Source of the DNA: JBIQLO01 sp044464175
GTDB taxonomy: Bacteria; Planctomycetota; Phycisphaerae; Tepidisphaerales; Tepidisphaeraceae
Assembly (NCBI GenBank): GCA_044464175.1
Contig: JBIQLO010000105.1
Span: forward strand, 1 to 13,291
Direction: 5' to 3'
Length of the DNA stretch: 13,291 bases
The notes under the pieces were generated by a model. The model was not told the origin of the DNA and did not search any database. It saw only the letters and a list, made by a program, of their open reading frames with translations. Of the stretch, positions 7,516 through 13,291 are shown piece by piece. Made by a program: the position numbers and the translations under genes. Each line of letters begins with the position of its first letter. The stretch's first letter is position 1.

Positions 7516-7577
7516 CGCCCCGCGGGCGGCCGGGAGCGCTCCCAACGCACCAGCCGGCCGCCCGGGCCGGTCTTTTC
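7516..7577 (+). terminator. Riboswitch expression platform: terminator and antiterminator
   Basis: Terminator: CCGGCC 7554-7559 pairs with GGCCGG 7565-7570 (5-nt loop) and is followed at once by TCTTTTCTT. Competing antiterminator: GGGCGGCCGG 7524-7533 is a perfect 10-bp complement of CCGGCCGCCC 7554-7563, which contains the 5' arm of the terminator. A third hairpin, CGCCC 7516-7520 with GGGCG 7524-7528, would remove the antiterminator. The helices are seen in the sequence. The order of switching is inferred: without fluoride, termination before fluC; with fluoride, read-through. Confidence 0.7.
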
Positions 7578-7597
7578 TTGCGCGGAGAACGAGGCGG

Positions 7598-7984
7598 ATG
7601 AAAAAACTGCTGATCCAATGCCTGGCGGTCGGTTTGGGCGGGTTCCTGGGCGCAATTGCCCGAATGGGGCTGGCAATGACGATCGGGCGATGGTTTCCCG
7701 GGCGGTTTCCACTTGGGACGCTGGTCGTCAATATCACCGGATGCTTTCTGCTGGGGTGGTTCATGACGGTTTCGGGAGAGCGGCTGCCGATCTCAGACAC
7801 CCTGAAACTGGCCATCGCGACCGGATTTGTCGGGGCGTATACCACCTTTTCCACCTTCATTTTCGAGTCGAATCACCTGATTGACGAGGGCGCCTGGCTG
7901 GAGGCGATGAGCAATCTCCTGTTAAGCCTGCTTCTGGGACTCATCGCGGTACGATTGGGCGTTGGGCTGGGCAGGCGGATCTAG
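7598..7984 (+). CDS. fluC: Fluoride ion channel/exporter FluC (CrcB)
   Basis: A 128-residue membrane protein, the usual single-domain FluC length, with four hydrophobic segments. Hallmarks: 'GGFLGAIARM' in the first helix, 'GTLVVNITGCFLLGW' in the second (with the conserved Asn) and 'GFVGAYTTFSTF' in the third, which carries the Thr/Phe residues lining the pore and the central sodium site. FluC works as an antiparallel dual-topology homodimer and lets cytoplasmic fluoride leave the cell. ATG 7598 is chosen because it follows GGAG/GAGG at 7584-7594 and gives the standard N-terminus. An in-frame longer reading back to about 7442 would run through the riboswitch and is rejected. A DUF190 gene follows 71 nt downstream and is probably in the same fluoride-controlled transcript. 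Confidence 0.93.
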   Translation: MKKLLIQCLAVGLGGFLGAIARMGLAMTIGRWFPGRFPLGTLVVNITGCFLLGWFMTVSGERLPISDTLKLAIATGFVGAYTTFSTFIFESNHLIDEGAWLEAMSNLLLSLLLGLIAVRLGVGLGRRI

Positions 7985-8008
7985 GCAGAGGAGGAAGGAC
8001 TTAATCTC

Positions 8009-8044
8009 ATGAGAGGCCATAGGATCACAAACAAGGCGCTCTGA
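8009..8044 (+). CDS. Possible 11-residue mini-ORF between fluC and the DUF190 gene
   Basis: The best Shine-Dalgarno-like run in the neighbourhood (AGGAGGAAGG, 7989-7998) is not placed for the DUF190 start. It sits before ATG 8009, which opens MRGHRITNKAL and stops at 8044, 11 nt before the DUF190 ATG. It could be a coupling or leader peptide that delivers ribosomes to a gene with no Shine-Dalgarno of its own, or it may mean nothing. Very short and unsupported beyond position. Confidence 0.2.
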   Translation: MRGHRITNKAL

Positions 8045-8055
8045 ATCGCATCCCC

Positions 8056-8814
8056 ATGTCCATGCCAATTGAACAGGTTCTGCTTCGCATCTATCTCCAG
8101 AGCGCGGATCGCGTGCCGCACGAGCCGACGCATGCCCGGATTGTCCGTGAGGCACGGCGCTTCGGACTGGCCGGGGCAAGCGTGGTCCGGGGGATTCTCG
8201 GCGTGGGGGCCAGCGGCGAGGTTCGCCCTGGGTCCTGGTCGGTGGCGCGTCATGAGCCGGTGATCGTGGAGATCGTCGATCGGCCGGATCGCATCGCAGC
8301 ATTTGTGCGGGAGGTATTGCCCGGCCTGATGGTCGGCGGCATGGCGACGCTGGAGCGGGCGGCGGTGCTGATGTACCGGGCGAAAAAGGCCCCCGAACCG
8401 AAAGAATTGAAGCTGGCTTCGGCATTGGAACCGCTTTCCACCATTCCATCCCTTCATCCGGAGGAGACCATGACCGTCCATGAGTCGGGGGTGCTGCTGC
8501 GAGTTTTCATAGGTGAGTCAGACCGCCTGGGCGACCAGCCGCTGTATGAGGCCATCGTGGCCAAGGTCCGGGAGCTGGGGCTGGCCGGGGCAACAGTCCT
8601 GCGGGGCAGCGAAGGGTTCGGCGCCAACAGCGTCGTGCATAAAGCGGGCCTGCTGGAGATGAGCACGGATTTGCCCATCATCATTGAAATCGTGGACTCT
8701 GAGGCGAATATCCAGCGGCTCCTGCCACATCTGGAAGGGATGGTCGGTGAGGGCATGGTGACCATGGAGCATGTCAAAGTCCTGATCTACCGCGCCCGAC
8801 GCGCCGGGGGCTGA
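8056..8814 (+). CDS. Tandem DUF190 (PII-like) protein, fluoride-associated
   Basis: A 252-residue protein made of two DUF190 domains in tandem. Domain 1 covers about 3-115 ('QVLLRIYLQSADR...FGLAGASVVRGILGVGASG...PVIVEIVDRPDRI...GMATLERAAVLMYRAK'). Domain 2 covers about 136-250 ('GVLLRVFIGESDR...LGLAGATVLRGSEGFGANS...PIIIEIVDSEANI...GMVTMEHVKVLIYRAR'). DUF190 proteins have a ferredoxin-like, PII-related fold and commonly sit next to or are fused with CrcB; their biochemical role is not established. Most are single-domain of about 110 residues, so this is a duplicated and fused form. The start could be ATG 8056 or 8062, and neither has a good Shine-Dalgarno. It is probably cotranscribed with fluC under the riboswitch. 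The next gene is convergent, with its terminator in between. Confidence 0.88.
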   Translation: MSMPIEQVLLRIYLQSADRVPHEPTHARIVREARRFGLAGASVVRGILGVGASGEVRPGSWSVARHEPVIVEIVDRPDRIAAFVREVLPGLMVGGMATLERAAVLMYRAKKAPEPKELKLASALEPLSTIPSLHPEETMTVHESGVLLRVFIGESDRLGDQPLYEAIVAKVRELGLAGATVLRGSEGFGANSVVHKAGLLEMSTDLPIIIEIVDSEANIQRLLPHLEGMVGEGMVTMEHVKVLIYRARRAGG

Positions 8815-8824
8815 GGCGGAGCGC

Positions 8825-8855
8825 AAAAAAAGAGGCGGGAATAAATTCCCGCCTC
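8825..8855 (-). terminator. Rho-independent terminator of the carboxypeptidase-regulatory-like gene
   Basis: GAGGCGGGA (8832-8840) and TCCCGCCTC (8847-8855) form a 9-bp GC-rich stem with a 6-nt loop. Read on the minus strand it is followed by seven T (8831-8825). On the plus strand there is no T run after it, so it serves the minus-strand gene ending at 8887. Confidence 0.85.
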
Positions 8856-8886
8856 GAAGGGCTTGTCTCTAAAGAGAAAGCTCGGT

Positions 8887-9336
8887 TCAGCCCTGGGCCG
8901 CGGGCTTCTTGGTTGGCCGGGGCTTGAGGCTGATGCTGACGTCCTGGCTCTGACTGCCCGTAACTTTCACCATCTTGGCACCCGTGCCGGCGGTTTTATC
9001 GCTGGCGCTGACGAGGTAGTCACCGGCCTTCACGTTGCTGAAGGTGAATTTGCCATCCTTGTCGGTCTTGGTAGTCCCCACAGTGGTATACTTAGCACGA
9101 GCCTTCTTGGCATGCGGCTTTTTGGCTTCGGGCATCGCCTGATCGGCAGGCTCCTCCGCCTTTTGTCGGAGGGTGACTGTGGCATTGGCAACGGGCTTCT
9201 GATCCTGATCCGTAACCGTTCCGTTGATGCTGGCGGTATTCTGGCTGGGGGCATCCTGAGCCCGCAGCACCTGGGACACGGCCACCACCAGACCCAGCGC
9301 CAGCAACGGCGCAACAAATCGAAGTGAACGCACCAT
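8887..9336 (-). CDS. Secreted carboxypeptidase-regulatory-like (Ig-like) protein
   Basis: A 149-residue exported protein. ATG 9336 is chosen because GAGGAG stands 8 nt before it and it gives a clean signal peptide (VRSLRFVAPLLALGLVVAVSQVLRAQ). The mature part has one CarboxypepD_reg-type beta-sandwich: 'SINGTVTDQDQKPVANATVTLRQ' begins the domain, 'TTKTDKDGKFTFSNVKAGDYLVSAS' is its second half and 'SQSQDVSISL' the last strand. A Lys/Ala-rich loop (EAKKPHAKKARAK) interrupts the domain. The tail is Lys/Pro-rich. Such domains are common add-ons in envelope and secreted proteins; here one stands alone, so an enzymatic role is unlikely. It is last in a minus-strand series and ends at a strong terminator. 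Confidence 0.75.
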   Translation of the reverse strand: MVRSLRFVAPLLALGLVVAVSQVLRAQDAPSQNTASINGTVTDQDQKPVANATVTLRQKAEEPADQAMPEAKKPHAKKARAKYTTVGTTKTDKDGKFTFSNVKAGDYLVSASDKTAGTGAKMVKVTGSQSQDVSISLKPRPTKKPAAQG

Positions 9337-9352
9337 AACACGCTCCTCTAAT

Positions 9353-9571
9353 CTATTCGACAGACACCCCAACCAACTCGGCCGGCGCGCTCTCCAGCAC
9401 GGTCCGTCGAACGGCGATTATATTCTGTGTCTTAAGAACGCTGAATAGTGAAAATTGTTGCTTTTTCTCTCCCGATCTCACCCACGCATCGAACGATTCG
9501 AGCATATCGAAATTTTCTGAGACCGGCAAATCCGTGAGCTTGCCCATTTCAACACGCCGAGGAGCTTTCAT
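9353..9571 (-). CDS. Doubtful 72-residue ORF coupled by ATGA overlap
   Basis: On the minus strand the ATG at 9571-9569 overlaps the TGA of the upstream gene (9570-9568) as ATGA, a classical coupling arrangement. The ORF ends 16 nt before the next minus-strand gene. The product (MKAPRRVEMGKLTDLPV...) is soluble, with no motif I recognise. Against it: third positions are only about half G or C, unlike the neighbours; GGGG lies too close to the ATG for a normal Shine-Dalgarno; and a promoter candidate lies inside it. Either a small foreign gene or a non-coding AT-richer gap. Confidence 0.25.
   Translation of the reverse strand: MKAPRRVEMGKLTDLPVSENFDMLESFDAWVRSGEKKQQFSLFSVLKTQNIIAVRRTVLESAPAELVGVSVE
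9417..9445 (-). promoter_or_regulatory. Promoter candidate for the carboxypeptidase-regulatory-like gene
   Basis: On the minus strand a perfect TATAAT (9422-9417) with TTCAGC (3 of 6 to TTGACA) at 9445-9440 and 17-nt spacing. The start would be about 75 nt upstream of the ATG at 9336. The -35 is weak. Confidence 0.4.
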
Positions 9572-10389
9572 TCCCCTTGCGAATTTGTCAGTTCCCGCCA
9601 GAGCCGCCACAATTCAAGCGTCATCCGCACGCGGACGGTCCCATCCTCATCGTATCGCGCCGAATCCATTTGCGCCTGATCCAACCCGCGCTCCATGGCG
9701 CGCTGCAGGGTTGGATCGTGGAGCGCAGCCTCCGAAAGTCGAAGGGTACTGCTCAGGGGAAGCTGACCCACCTGCTGCCGCAGACCAGCCCGCGCATCGG
9801 CCTGGGCGGCCCGGAGTGTTTTGAGGGGCGAGGACTGTGGAGCTGAATGTCCGGCCGCTCGCAGTTGCCGATCCACCCAGGGCGGGGGTTCCTGAAGCAC
9901 CACTGCGGGACGGCTGGTCGGAGCGGGGAAAGTGGTGGGCGGCGCAGGTTGAGAGGCATCGGGTCCGGGGGTGGTACCATCAGAGACAAAGGTTCGGTTT
10001 TGCCACTGGGCCAATCGGCTGTCCAGGACCGCCTGATCCACGGGACAAGCCTTGGGATTGGCCGCCGCCATGGTGCGAAGGGCCCGCGCAACGCGCGGGC
10101 CGGCGATTTCCAGACGCACTTGGCAGACGGTGGGGCTGACCCATCGCGGGCCGCCCATCATTTCCGACCGGCGGAGGGTGTCGGTCAGGGTTGCCTGCCC
10201 GCCGGTGGCTTCAATCAGGTCGCCCACGCTCACCTGCTCGGTCAGGGGCAGCCGATCGATTTGGAGGCGCAGGGAGGCCACGGCCTGATTGATGGCGGCA
10301 TCGATTTGCGCCTGGCGCGCATCTCCCTGGGCCAGGGCGACGGCCGAGGCCAGAAACAACGCGATCGCTATGGAACCGGTTCGCAGCAT
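9568..10389 (-). CDS. Secreted protein with two repeated domains, function unknown
   Basis: A 273-residue protein with a signal peptide (MLRTGSIAIALFLASAVALAQG). It contains two similar segments: about 24-106 ('AINQAVASLRLQIDRLPLTEQVSVGDLI...MGGPRWVSPTVCQVRLEIAGPRVARAL') and about 193-267 ('ARAGLRQQVGQLPLSSTLRLSEAAL...ARYDEDGTVRVRMTLELWRLWREL'). They share 'QLPL', a leucine-spaced middle and a final strand of the form V-x-VR-x-x-LEL. A Pro/Thr linker (about 140-170) separates them. The end of each unit ('aryDeDGTVrVrmtLEL') resembles the LPP20/FlgT-type fold of lipoproteins and outer-membrane-associated proteins; this is a pattern judgement, not a match. The only Cys residues (89 and 115) are not in a lipobox. 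It starts 77 nt after the proA stop on the same strand and may be cotranscribed. Confidence 0.7.
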   Translation of the reverse strand: MLRTGSIAIALFLASAVALAQGDARQAQIDAAINQAVASLRLQIDRLPLTEQVSVGDLIEATGGQATLTDTLRRSEMMGGPRWVSPTVCQVRLEIAGPRVARALRTMAAANPKACPVDQAVLDSRLAQWQNRTFVSDGTTPGPDASQPAPPTTFPAPTSRPAVVLQEPPPWVDRQLRAAGHSAPQSSPLKTLRAAQADARAGLRQQVGQLPLSSTLRLSEAALHDPTLQRAMERGLDQAQMDSARYDEDGTVRVRMTLELWRLWRELTNSQGE

Positions 10390-10466
10390 GATCCCACACC
10401 AGGCTCTTCATCCAATCAGACAGCCGCCGCCGCCGGAGGTTAGGGACGCCGCCGGCAGGCCGAGGG

Positions 10467-11738
10467 CTAACGGATTTGTCCCTCTCCCGTGACGATCCAC
10501 TTGTAAGTTGTCAGGTCCATCGCGCCCATCGGCCCGCGGGCGTGGAGCTTGTCGGTGGAGATGCCGATTTCAGCGCCCAGCCCATACTCCCCGCCGTCGG
10601 CGAAGCGCGTGCTGGTGTTGATCATCACCGAGGCGGTATCCACATCCCGCGTAAAAAGCTCGATGGCGTGAATGTCGCGGCTCAGGATCGCATCGGTGTG
10701 GCGGCTGCCGTAGGTGTTGATGTGCTCGACCGCCTGCTCCAGTGAATCGACCACCTTCACCGCGATGGTCAGGGCCAGGTATTCGGTGGGCCAGTCGGCC
10801 GCTTCGGCGACCCTGGCCTGGGGAAAGAGCCGGCGGGCCCGCTCATCGGCCCGGATTTCCACGTCCTTTTCCGCCAGGGCCGCGCAGACTTTGGGCAGAA
10901 GCCGCTCGGCCGCTTCGGCGTGGAAGAGCAGTTTTTCGGCGGCATTGCAGACGGCGCCGCCGGAATATCCGGTCTTGGCGTTCACACAGATGTTGACCAC
11001 CTGCTCATCCATCTGTTCGGTGTCCGAGTCGATATAGATGTGGCAGTTGCCGGTGAAGTGCTTGAGGACGGGGATGGTCGAATCCTTCACCACCGCGCGA
11101 ATCAATGACTCACCGCCGCGCGGGATCACCAGGTCGATATATCGGTCCAGTTTGAGCAGTTGGGGCACGAGGGCGCGGTCGGTCGATTCGACGAACTGGA
11201 CGGCGGCGGGGTTGATGCCGGCGGCGGCCAAGGCTTCGGCGATGATGGCGACGATGGCGCGGTTGGAATGGAAGGCCTCTTTGCCGCCGCGCAGGATGAC
11301 GGCATTGCCGCTTTTTAGGCACAGGGCGGCGGCATCGCTGGTGACGTTGGGGCGGGATTCATAGAAAAAGAGGATGACGCCGAGGGGGCAGCGCCGCTTT
11401 TCAATCCGCAGGCCGTTGGGACGAACGTACCCTTCGAGCGTCTGCCCCACCGGATCGACCTGGGCGGCAATCTGCTCGACCCCCACCGCCATCGACTCGA
11501 CCCGCTTTTCAGTCAACTGAAGCCGAGCGATCAGGCCGGGGGCCAAGCCCGCCTCTTTGGCCGCGGCGATGTCCCGGGCGTTGGCCTCCAGCAGCGCGGT
11601 GGTGCGGTCGCGCAGGGCGGCGGCGATTTGTCCAAGGGCCTGGGTCTTCACCTGCCCGCTCAGGCGCGCCAGTTCGCGGGAGGCGTGGCGGGCGGCCCGC
11701 CCGAGGGATTCGACGTAATTGTCCTGCATCGGTTCCAT
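10467..11738 (-). CDS. proA: Gamma-glutamyl phosphate reductase
   Basis: A 423-residue ProA of normal length, an aldehyde dehydrogenase-superfamily enzyme that reduces gamma-glutamyl phosphate to glutamate semialdehyde with NADPH in proline synthesis. Recognisable blocks: 'CPLGVILFFYESRPNVTSDAAALCLKSGNAVILRGGKEA' at about 117-155, 'VIPRGGESLI' at 204-213, 'VLKHFTGNCHIYID' at 224-237, catalytic Cys264 in 'AVCNAAE', and a C-terminal 'RFADGGEYGLGAEIGIST' block. Oddity: between the NAKT residues and the catalytic Cys there are two more residues (GYSGGAV) than in the ProA sequences I remember. proB, the usual partner gene, is not in this window. No Shine-Dalgarno precedes ATG 11738 or the in-frame ATG at 11729; a promoter candidate makes the start at 11738 leaderless. 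R2 lies directly upstream. Confidence 0.93.
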   Translation of the reverse strand: MEPMQDNYVESLGRAARHASRELARLSGQVKTQALGQIAAALRDRTTALLEANARDIAAAKEAGLAPGLIARLQLTEKRVESMAVGVEQIAAQVDPVGQTLEGYVRPNGLRIEKRRCPLGVILFFYESRPNVTSDAAALCLKSGNAVILRGGKEAFHSNRAIVAIIAEALAAAGINPAAVQFVESTDRALVPQLLKLDRYIDLVIPRGGESLIRAVVKDSTIPVLKHFTGNCHIYIDSDTEQMDEQVVNICVNAKTGYSGGAVCNAAEKLLFHAEAAERLLPKVCAALAEKDVEIRADERARRLFPQARVAEAADWPTEYLALTIAVKVVDSLEQAVEHINTYGSRHTDAILSRDIHAIELFTRDVDTASVMINTSTRFADGGEYGLGAEIGISTDKLHARGPMGAMDLTTYKWIVTGEGQIR

Positions 11739-11744
11739 GTCTGC

Positions 11745-11773
11745 ATTGTGGCGTGCGTGGGCGGATTTGTCAC
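11745..11773 (-). promoter_or_regulatory. Promoter candidate directly before proA
   Basis: On the minus strand GTGACA (11773-11768; 5 of 6), a 17-nt spacer and CACAAT (11750-11745; 4 of 6). The -10 ends 6 nt before the ATG, so the transcript would start at or near the start codon. The R2 promoter, about 263 nt upstream, is an alternative. Confidence 0.4.
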
Positions 11774-12000
11774 TTATTTGGGGGAGGGGAATGGAAAATG
11801 GGTTCGGTTCGTTTCGTAATTTGTCGCAGTGGATTGAGGGGTGAAAACCGCGTTTTTAATAGCGCCAGCGGGGTATTGGGTTTGGTTCGTTTGGGTTTGG
11901 ATGACATTTTGTCGTAGTTGGGAAGGGGTGAAGGGACGGAGGTATGGCGAGGAGAGGAGGCGAGGGTGGAGATAGGCATGGAACAGAGGATGAGATTCAT
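11770..12000 (-). CDS. Possible leaderless small ORF in R2 (76 aa)
   Basis: The counterpart of the R1 small ORF: ATGAATCTC begins 8 nt after the -10. The start MNLILCSMPISTL matches MNLPFLMPKFTL of R1 with an in-frame one-codon gap; 'LPNYDK' later matches 'LPYDQ'. After that the reading frames part. Basic and Pro/Ser/Lys-rich, no domain. The A/C-rich composition makes stops rare, so length alone is not evidence. Confidence 0.25.
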   Translation of the reverse strand: MNLILCSMPISTLASSPRHTSVPSPLPNYDKMSSKPKRTKPNTPLALLKTRFSPLNPLRQITKRTEPIFHSPPPNK

Positions 12001-12008
12001 AATAAGGG

Positions 12009-12036
12009 AATATAGCAGATGTTCGGGTTTTGTCAA
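12009..12036 (-). promoter_or_regulatory. Sigma-70-type extended -10 promoter in R2
   Basis: On the minus strand a perfect TTGACA (12036-12031), a 16-nt spacer and TATATT (12014-12009), preceded by TGC. Box spacing and distance to the following ATG are identical to R1. Confidence 0.75.
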
Positions 12037-12111
12037 GGAAAATTTTGACGGAATTGCCTGGGGGGAAAGGGTTCCTTGCTGCCATCGGGGGGAGGGAAGG
12101 AGATGACAGCC

Positions 12112-12199
12112 CGGAGACCTGTCCTACGATTCGGCCAGTGGGGCGCTGGCAGGACTGACATGTAATGCGACCCGGCTGAACAGTCTCCGAATTTTTTTT
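12112..12199 (+). terminator. Branched hairpin followed by eight T, upstream of the recA promoter
   Basis: CGGAGAC (12112-12118) pairs with GTCTCCG (12183-12189). Inside, GTCCT (12121-12125) pairs with AGGAC (12151-12155) and GCCAG (12134-12138) with CTGGC (12146-12150). The outer stem is followed by AA and eight T (12192-12199). It looks like a terminator or the end of a small RNA on the plus strand, but no plus-strand gene precedes it. Part of it is the palindromic end of R2, so it could be a by-product of that element. Confidence 0.4.
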
Positions 12200-12210
12200 G
12201 AAAAAAGGAG

Positions 12211-12239
12211 TGGACAGTCGGCGGATGTTCGGCTATGAT
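12211..12239 (+). promoter_or_regulatory. recA promoter
   Basis: TGGACA (12211-12216; 5 of 6), a 17-nt spacer and TATGAT (12234-12239; 5 of 6). The predicted start is near 12246, leaving a leader of about 213 nt. I found no E. coli-type (CTGT-N8-ACAG) or Bacillus-type (GAAC-N4-GTTC) LexA box around it. Confidence 0.65.
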
Positions 12240-12245
12240 GCTCCG

Positions 12246-12458
12246 CACAAACACTGAACAGGGATGGTTTGGCGACTTCCATCGAGTTCAGTGGCGGCAC
12301 GCGAGGCGGACCACCGCCAACCGGCCGCACCTTTCGAGCGGGGCGATGGACGCCCGGCCGATCAAGTCGCCACAACCGGCTGTCGATTCCGCCTCAGCGG
12401 AAGCTCGAGAGCCCCTCGCCGGCTGATCAAGATACCCGGCGGAAGAAAGGATACTGTC
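12246..12458 (+). promoter_or_regulatory. Long structured 5' leader of recA
   Basis: Predicted helices in order: CACTGAAC 12252-12259 with GTTCAGTG 12286-12293, enclosing GATGG 12263-12267 with CCATC 12279-12283; GGCGG 12305-12309 with CCGCC 12314-12318 (ACCA loop); CGGCCG 12322-12327 with CGGCCG 12355-12360, enclosing GGCG/CGCC around 12342-12354; CCGGC 12376-12380 with GCCGG 12418-12422, enclosing TTCCGC 12387-12392 with GCGGAA 12397-12402. The loop of the first hairpin (TGGCGACTT, 12270-12278) is fully complementary to 12364-12372, a possible pseudoknot. AAAGGA at 12447-12452 is the Shine-Dalgarno. I do not recognise a known riboswitch class. The helices are seen; a regulatory role is inferred. 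Confidence 0.5.

Positions 12459-13291
<833 letters not shown>

Larger units (their letters stand above)
11770..12160 (-). repeat. Dispersed intergenic element, copy R2 (inverted)
   Basis: The second copy of the element described at 1820-2215, in minus orientation. It holds the palindrome GCCAG/CTGGC (12150-12146 and 12138-12134) with the AGTCC...GAATCG context shared with R1; a GACAG/CTGTC hairpin (12105-12123); the TTCCTTGACAAA promoter region; ATG at 12000; the 23-nt identical core (11875-11897); GGCGCT and an AAAAC/GTTTT hairpin (11844-11856); and a second ACGAACC-type block near the end. AGTCC-to-TTGACA spacing is 120 nt here and 121 nt in R1. It lies 5' of proA in proA's orientation, just as R1 lies 5' of the nif3-like gene. 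No terminal inverted repeats, transposase or target-site duplications are evident. Confidence 0.75.

Noticed and set aside
7442..7597. N-terminal extension of fluC upstream of ATG 7598
   Set aside because: It would translate the fluoride aptamer and terminator hairpins, and the FluC family starts at about this ATG.
8863..9327. A 154-codon plus-strand frame over the carboxypeptidase-regulatory-like gene
   Set aside because: The minus-strand gene has a signal peptide, a Shine-Dalgarno, a domain match and a terminator. The plus frame is a Gly/Leu-rich shadow.
12200..12300. SOS (LexA) box upstream of recA
   Set aside because: Neither CTGT-N8-ACAG nor GAAC-N4-GTTC is found. The CACTGAAC/GTTCAGTG pair is separated by 26 nt, which fits an RNA hairpin and not an operator.
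12235..12426. A 63-codon plus-strand frame before recA
   Set aside because: It starts at the -10 box of the recA promoter and coincides with the structured leader; no domain.
11739..12458. Insertion sequence or transposon remnant in the gap between proA and recA
   Set aside because: No transposase fragment, terminal inverted repeats or target duplications are seen. R2 is better described as a dispersed non-coding element.

Overview
The window is GC-rich (third codon positions are mostly G or C) and gene-dense. It is most likely from a Gram-negative planctomycete, possibly Phycisphaerae-like. I infer this from the LolA and LpxL-like envelope genes, the RecA sequence style, proteins with proline-rich TSRPA-type linkers, and a set of genes with few clear Shine-Dalgarno sites. 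I could run no database search, so the taxonomy is a judgement. The recognisable genes are mainly housekeeping or envelope functions. The unexplained material is in the two large intergenic regions and in the 5' leaders.

Layout. 1-1777 (+): the 3' part of a LolA-like lipoprotein carrier, then an LpxL/HtrB-type acyltransferase. 1778-2223: a non-coding block with two palindromes and copy 1 of a dispersed element (R1). 2224-6287 (+): a NIF3-like metal protein, a secreted TPR protein with an HEFTH peptidase-MA-like domain, a YHS-domain protein and a DUF488 protein. 6298-7350 (-): an orphan ABC transporter ATPase, convergent with DUF488. 7415-8814 (+): a fluoride unit made of a promoter, a fluoride (crcB) riboswitch with mutually exclusive terminator and antiterminator hairpins, the FluC/CrcB channel gene and a tandem DUF190 (PII-like) protein. 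8825-11738 (-), in transcription order: proA, a secreted protein with an internal duplication, a doubtful small ORF, and a secreted carboxypeptidase-regulatory-like protein with a good terminator. 11739-12458: copy 2 of the dispersed element (R2, inverted), a terminator-like structure, then a strong promoter and a long structured leader for recA. recA (+) runs off the window end.

Most interesting. R1 and R2 are two roughly 390-bp intergenic units. They share a palindrome, a strong extended -10 promoter and an ATG placed 8 nt after the -10 (a leaderless start), followed by an A/C-rich tract with a 23-nt identical core and a small hairpin. Each lies 5' of a gene in the same orientation (nif3-like and proA), with about 240-265 nt from the predicted transcription start to that gene. 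They may be a mobile or dispersed promoter/leader family, a small leaderless peptide gene, or an ncRNA.

The recA leader is a second candidate. About 213 nt lie between the predicted start site and the ATG. They begin with a two-part hairpin whose loop is complementary over 9 nt to a downstream segment, forming a potential pseudoknot. The fluoride riboswitch is a confident call and carries a compensatory A-U to G-C change at a tertiary pair.
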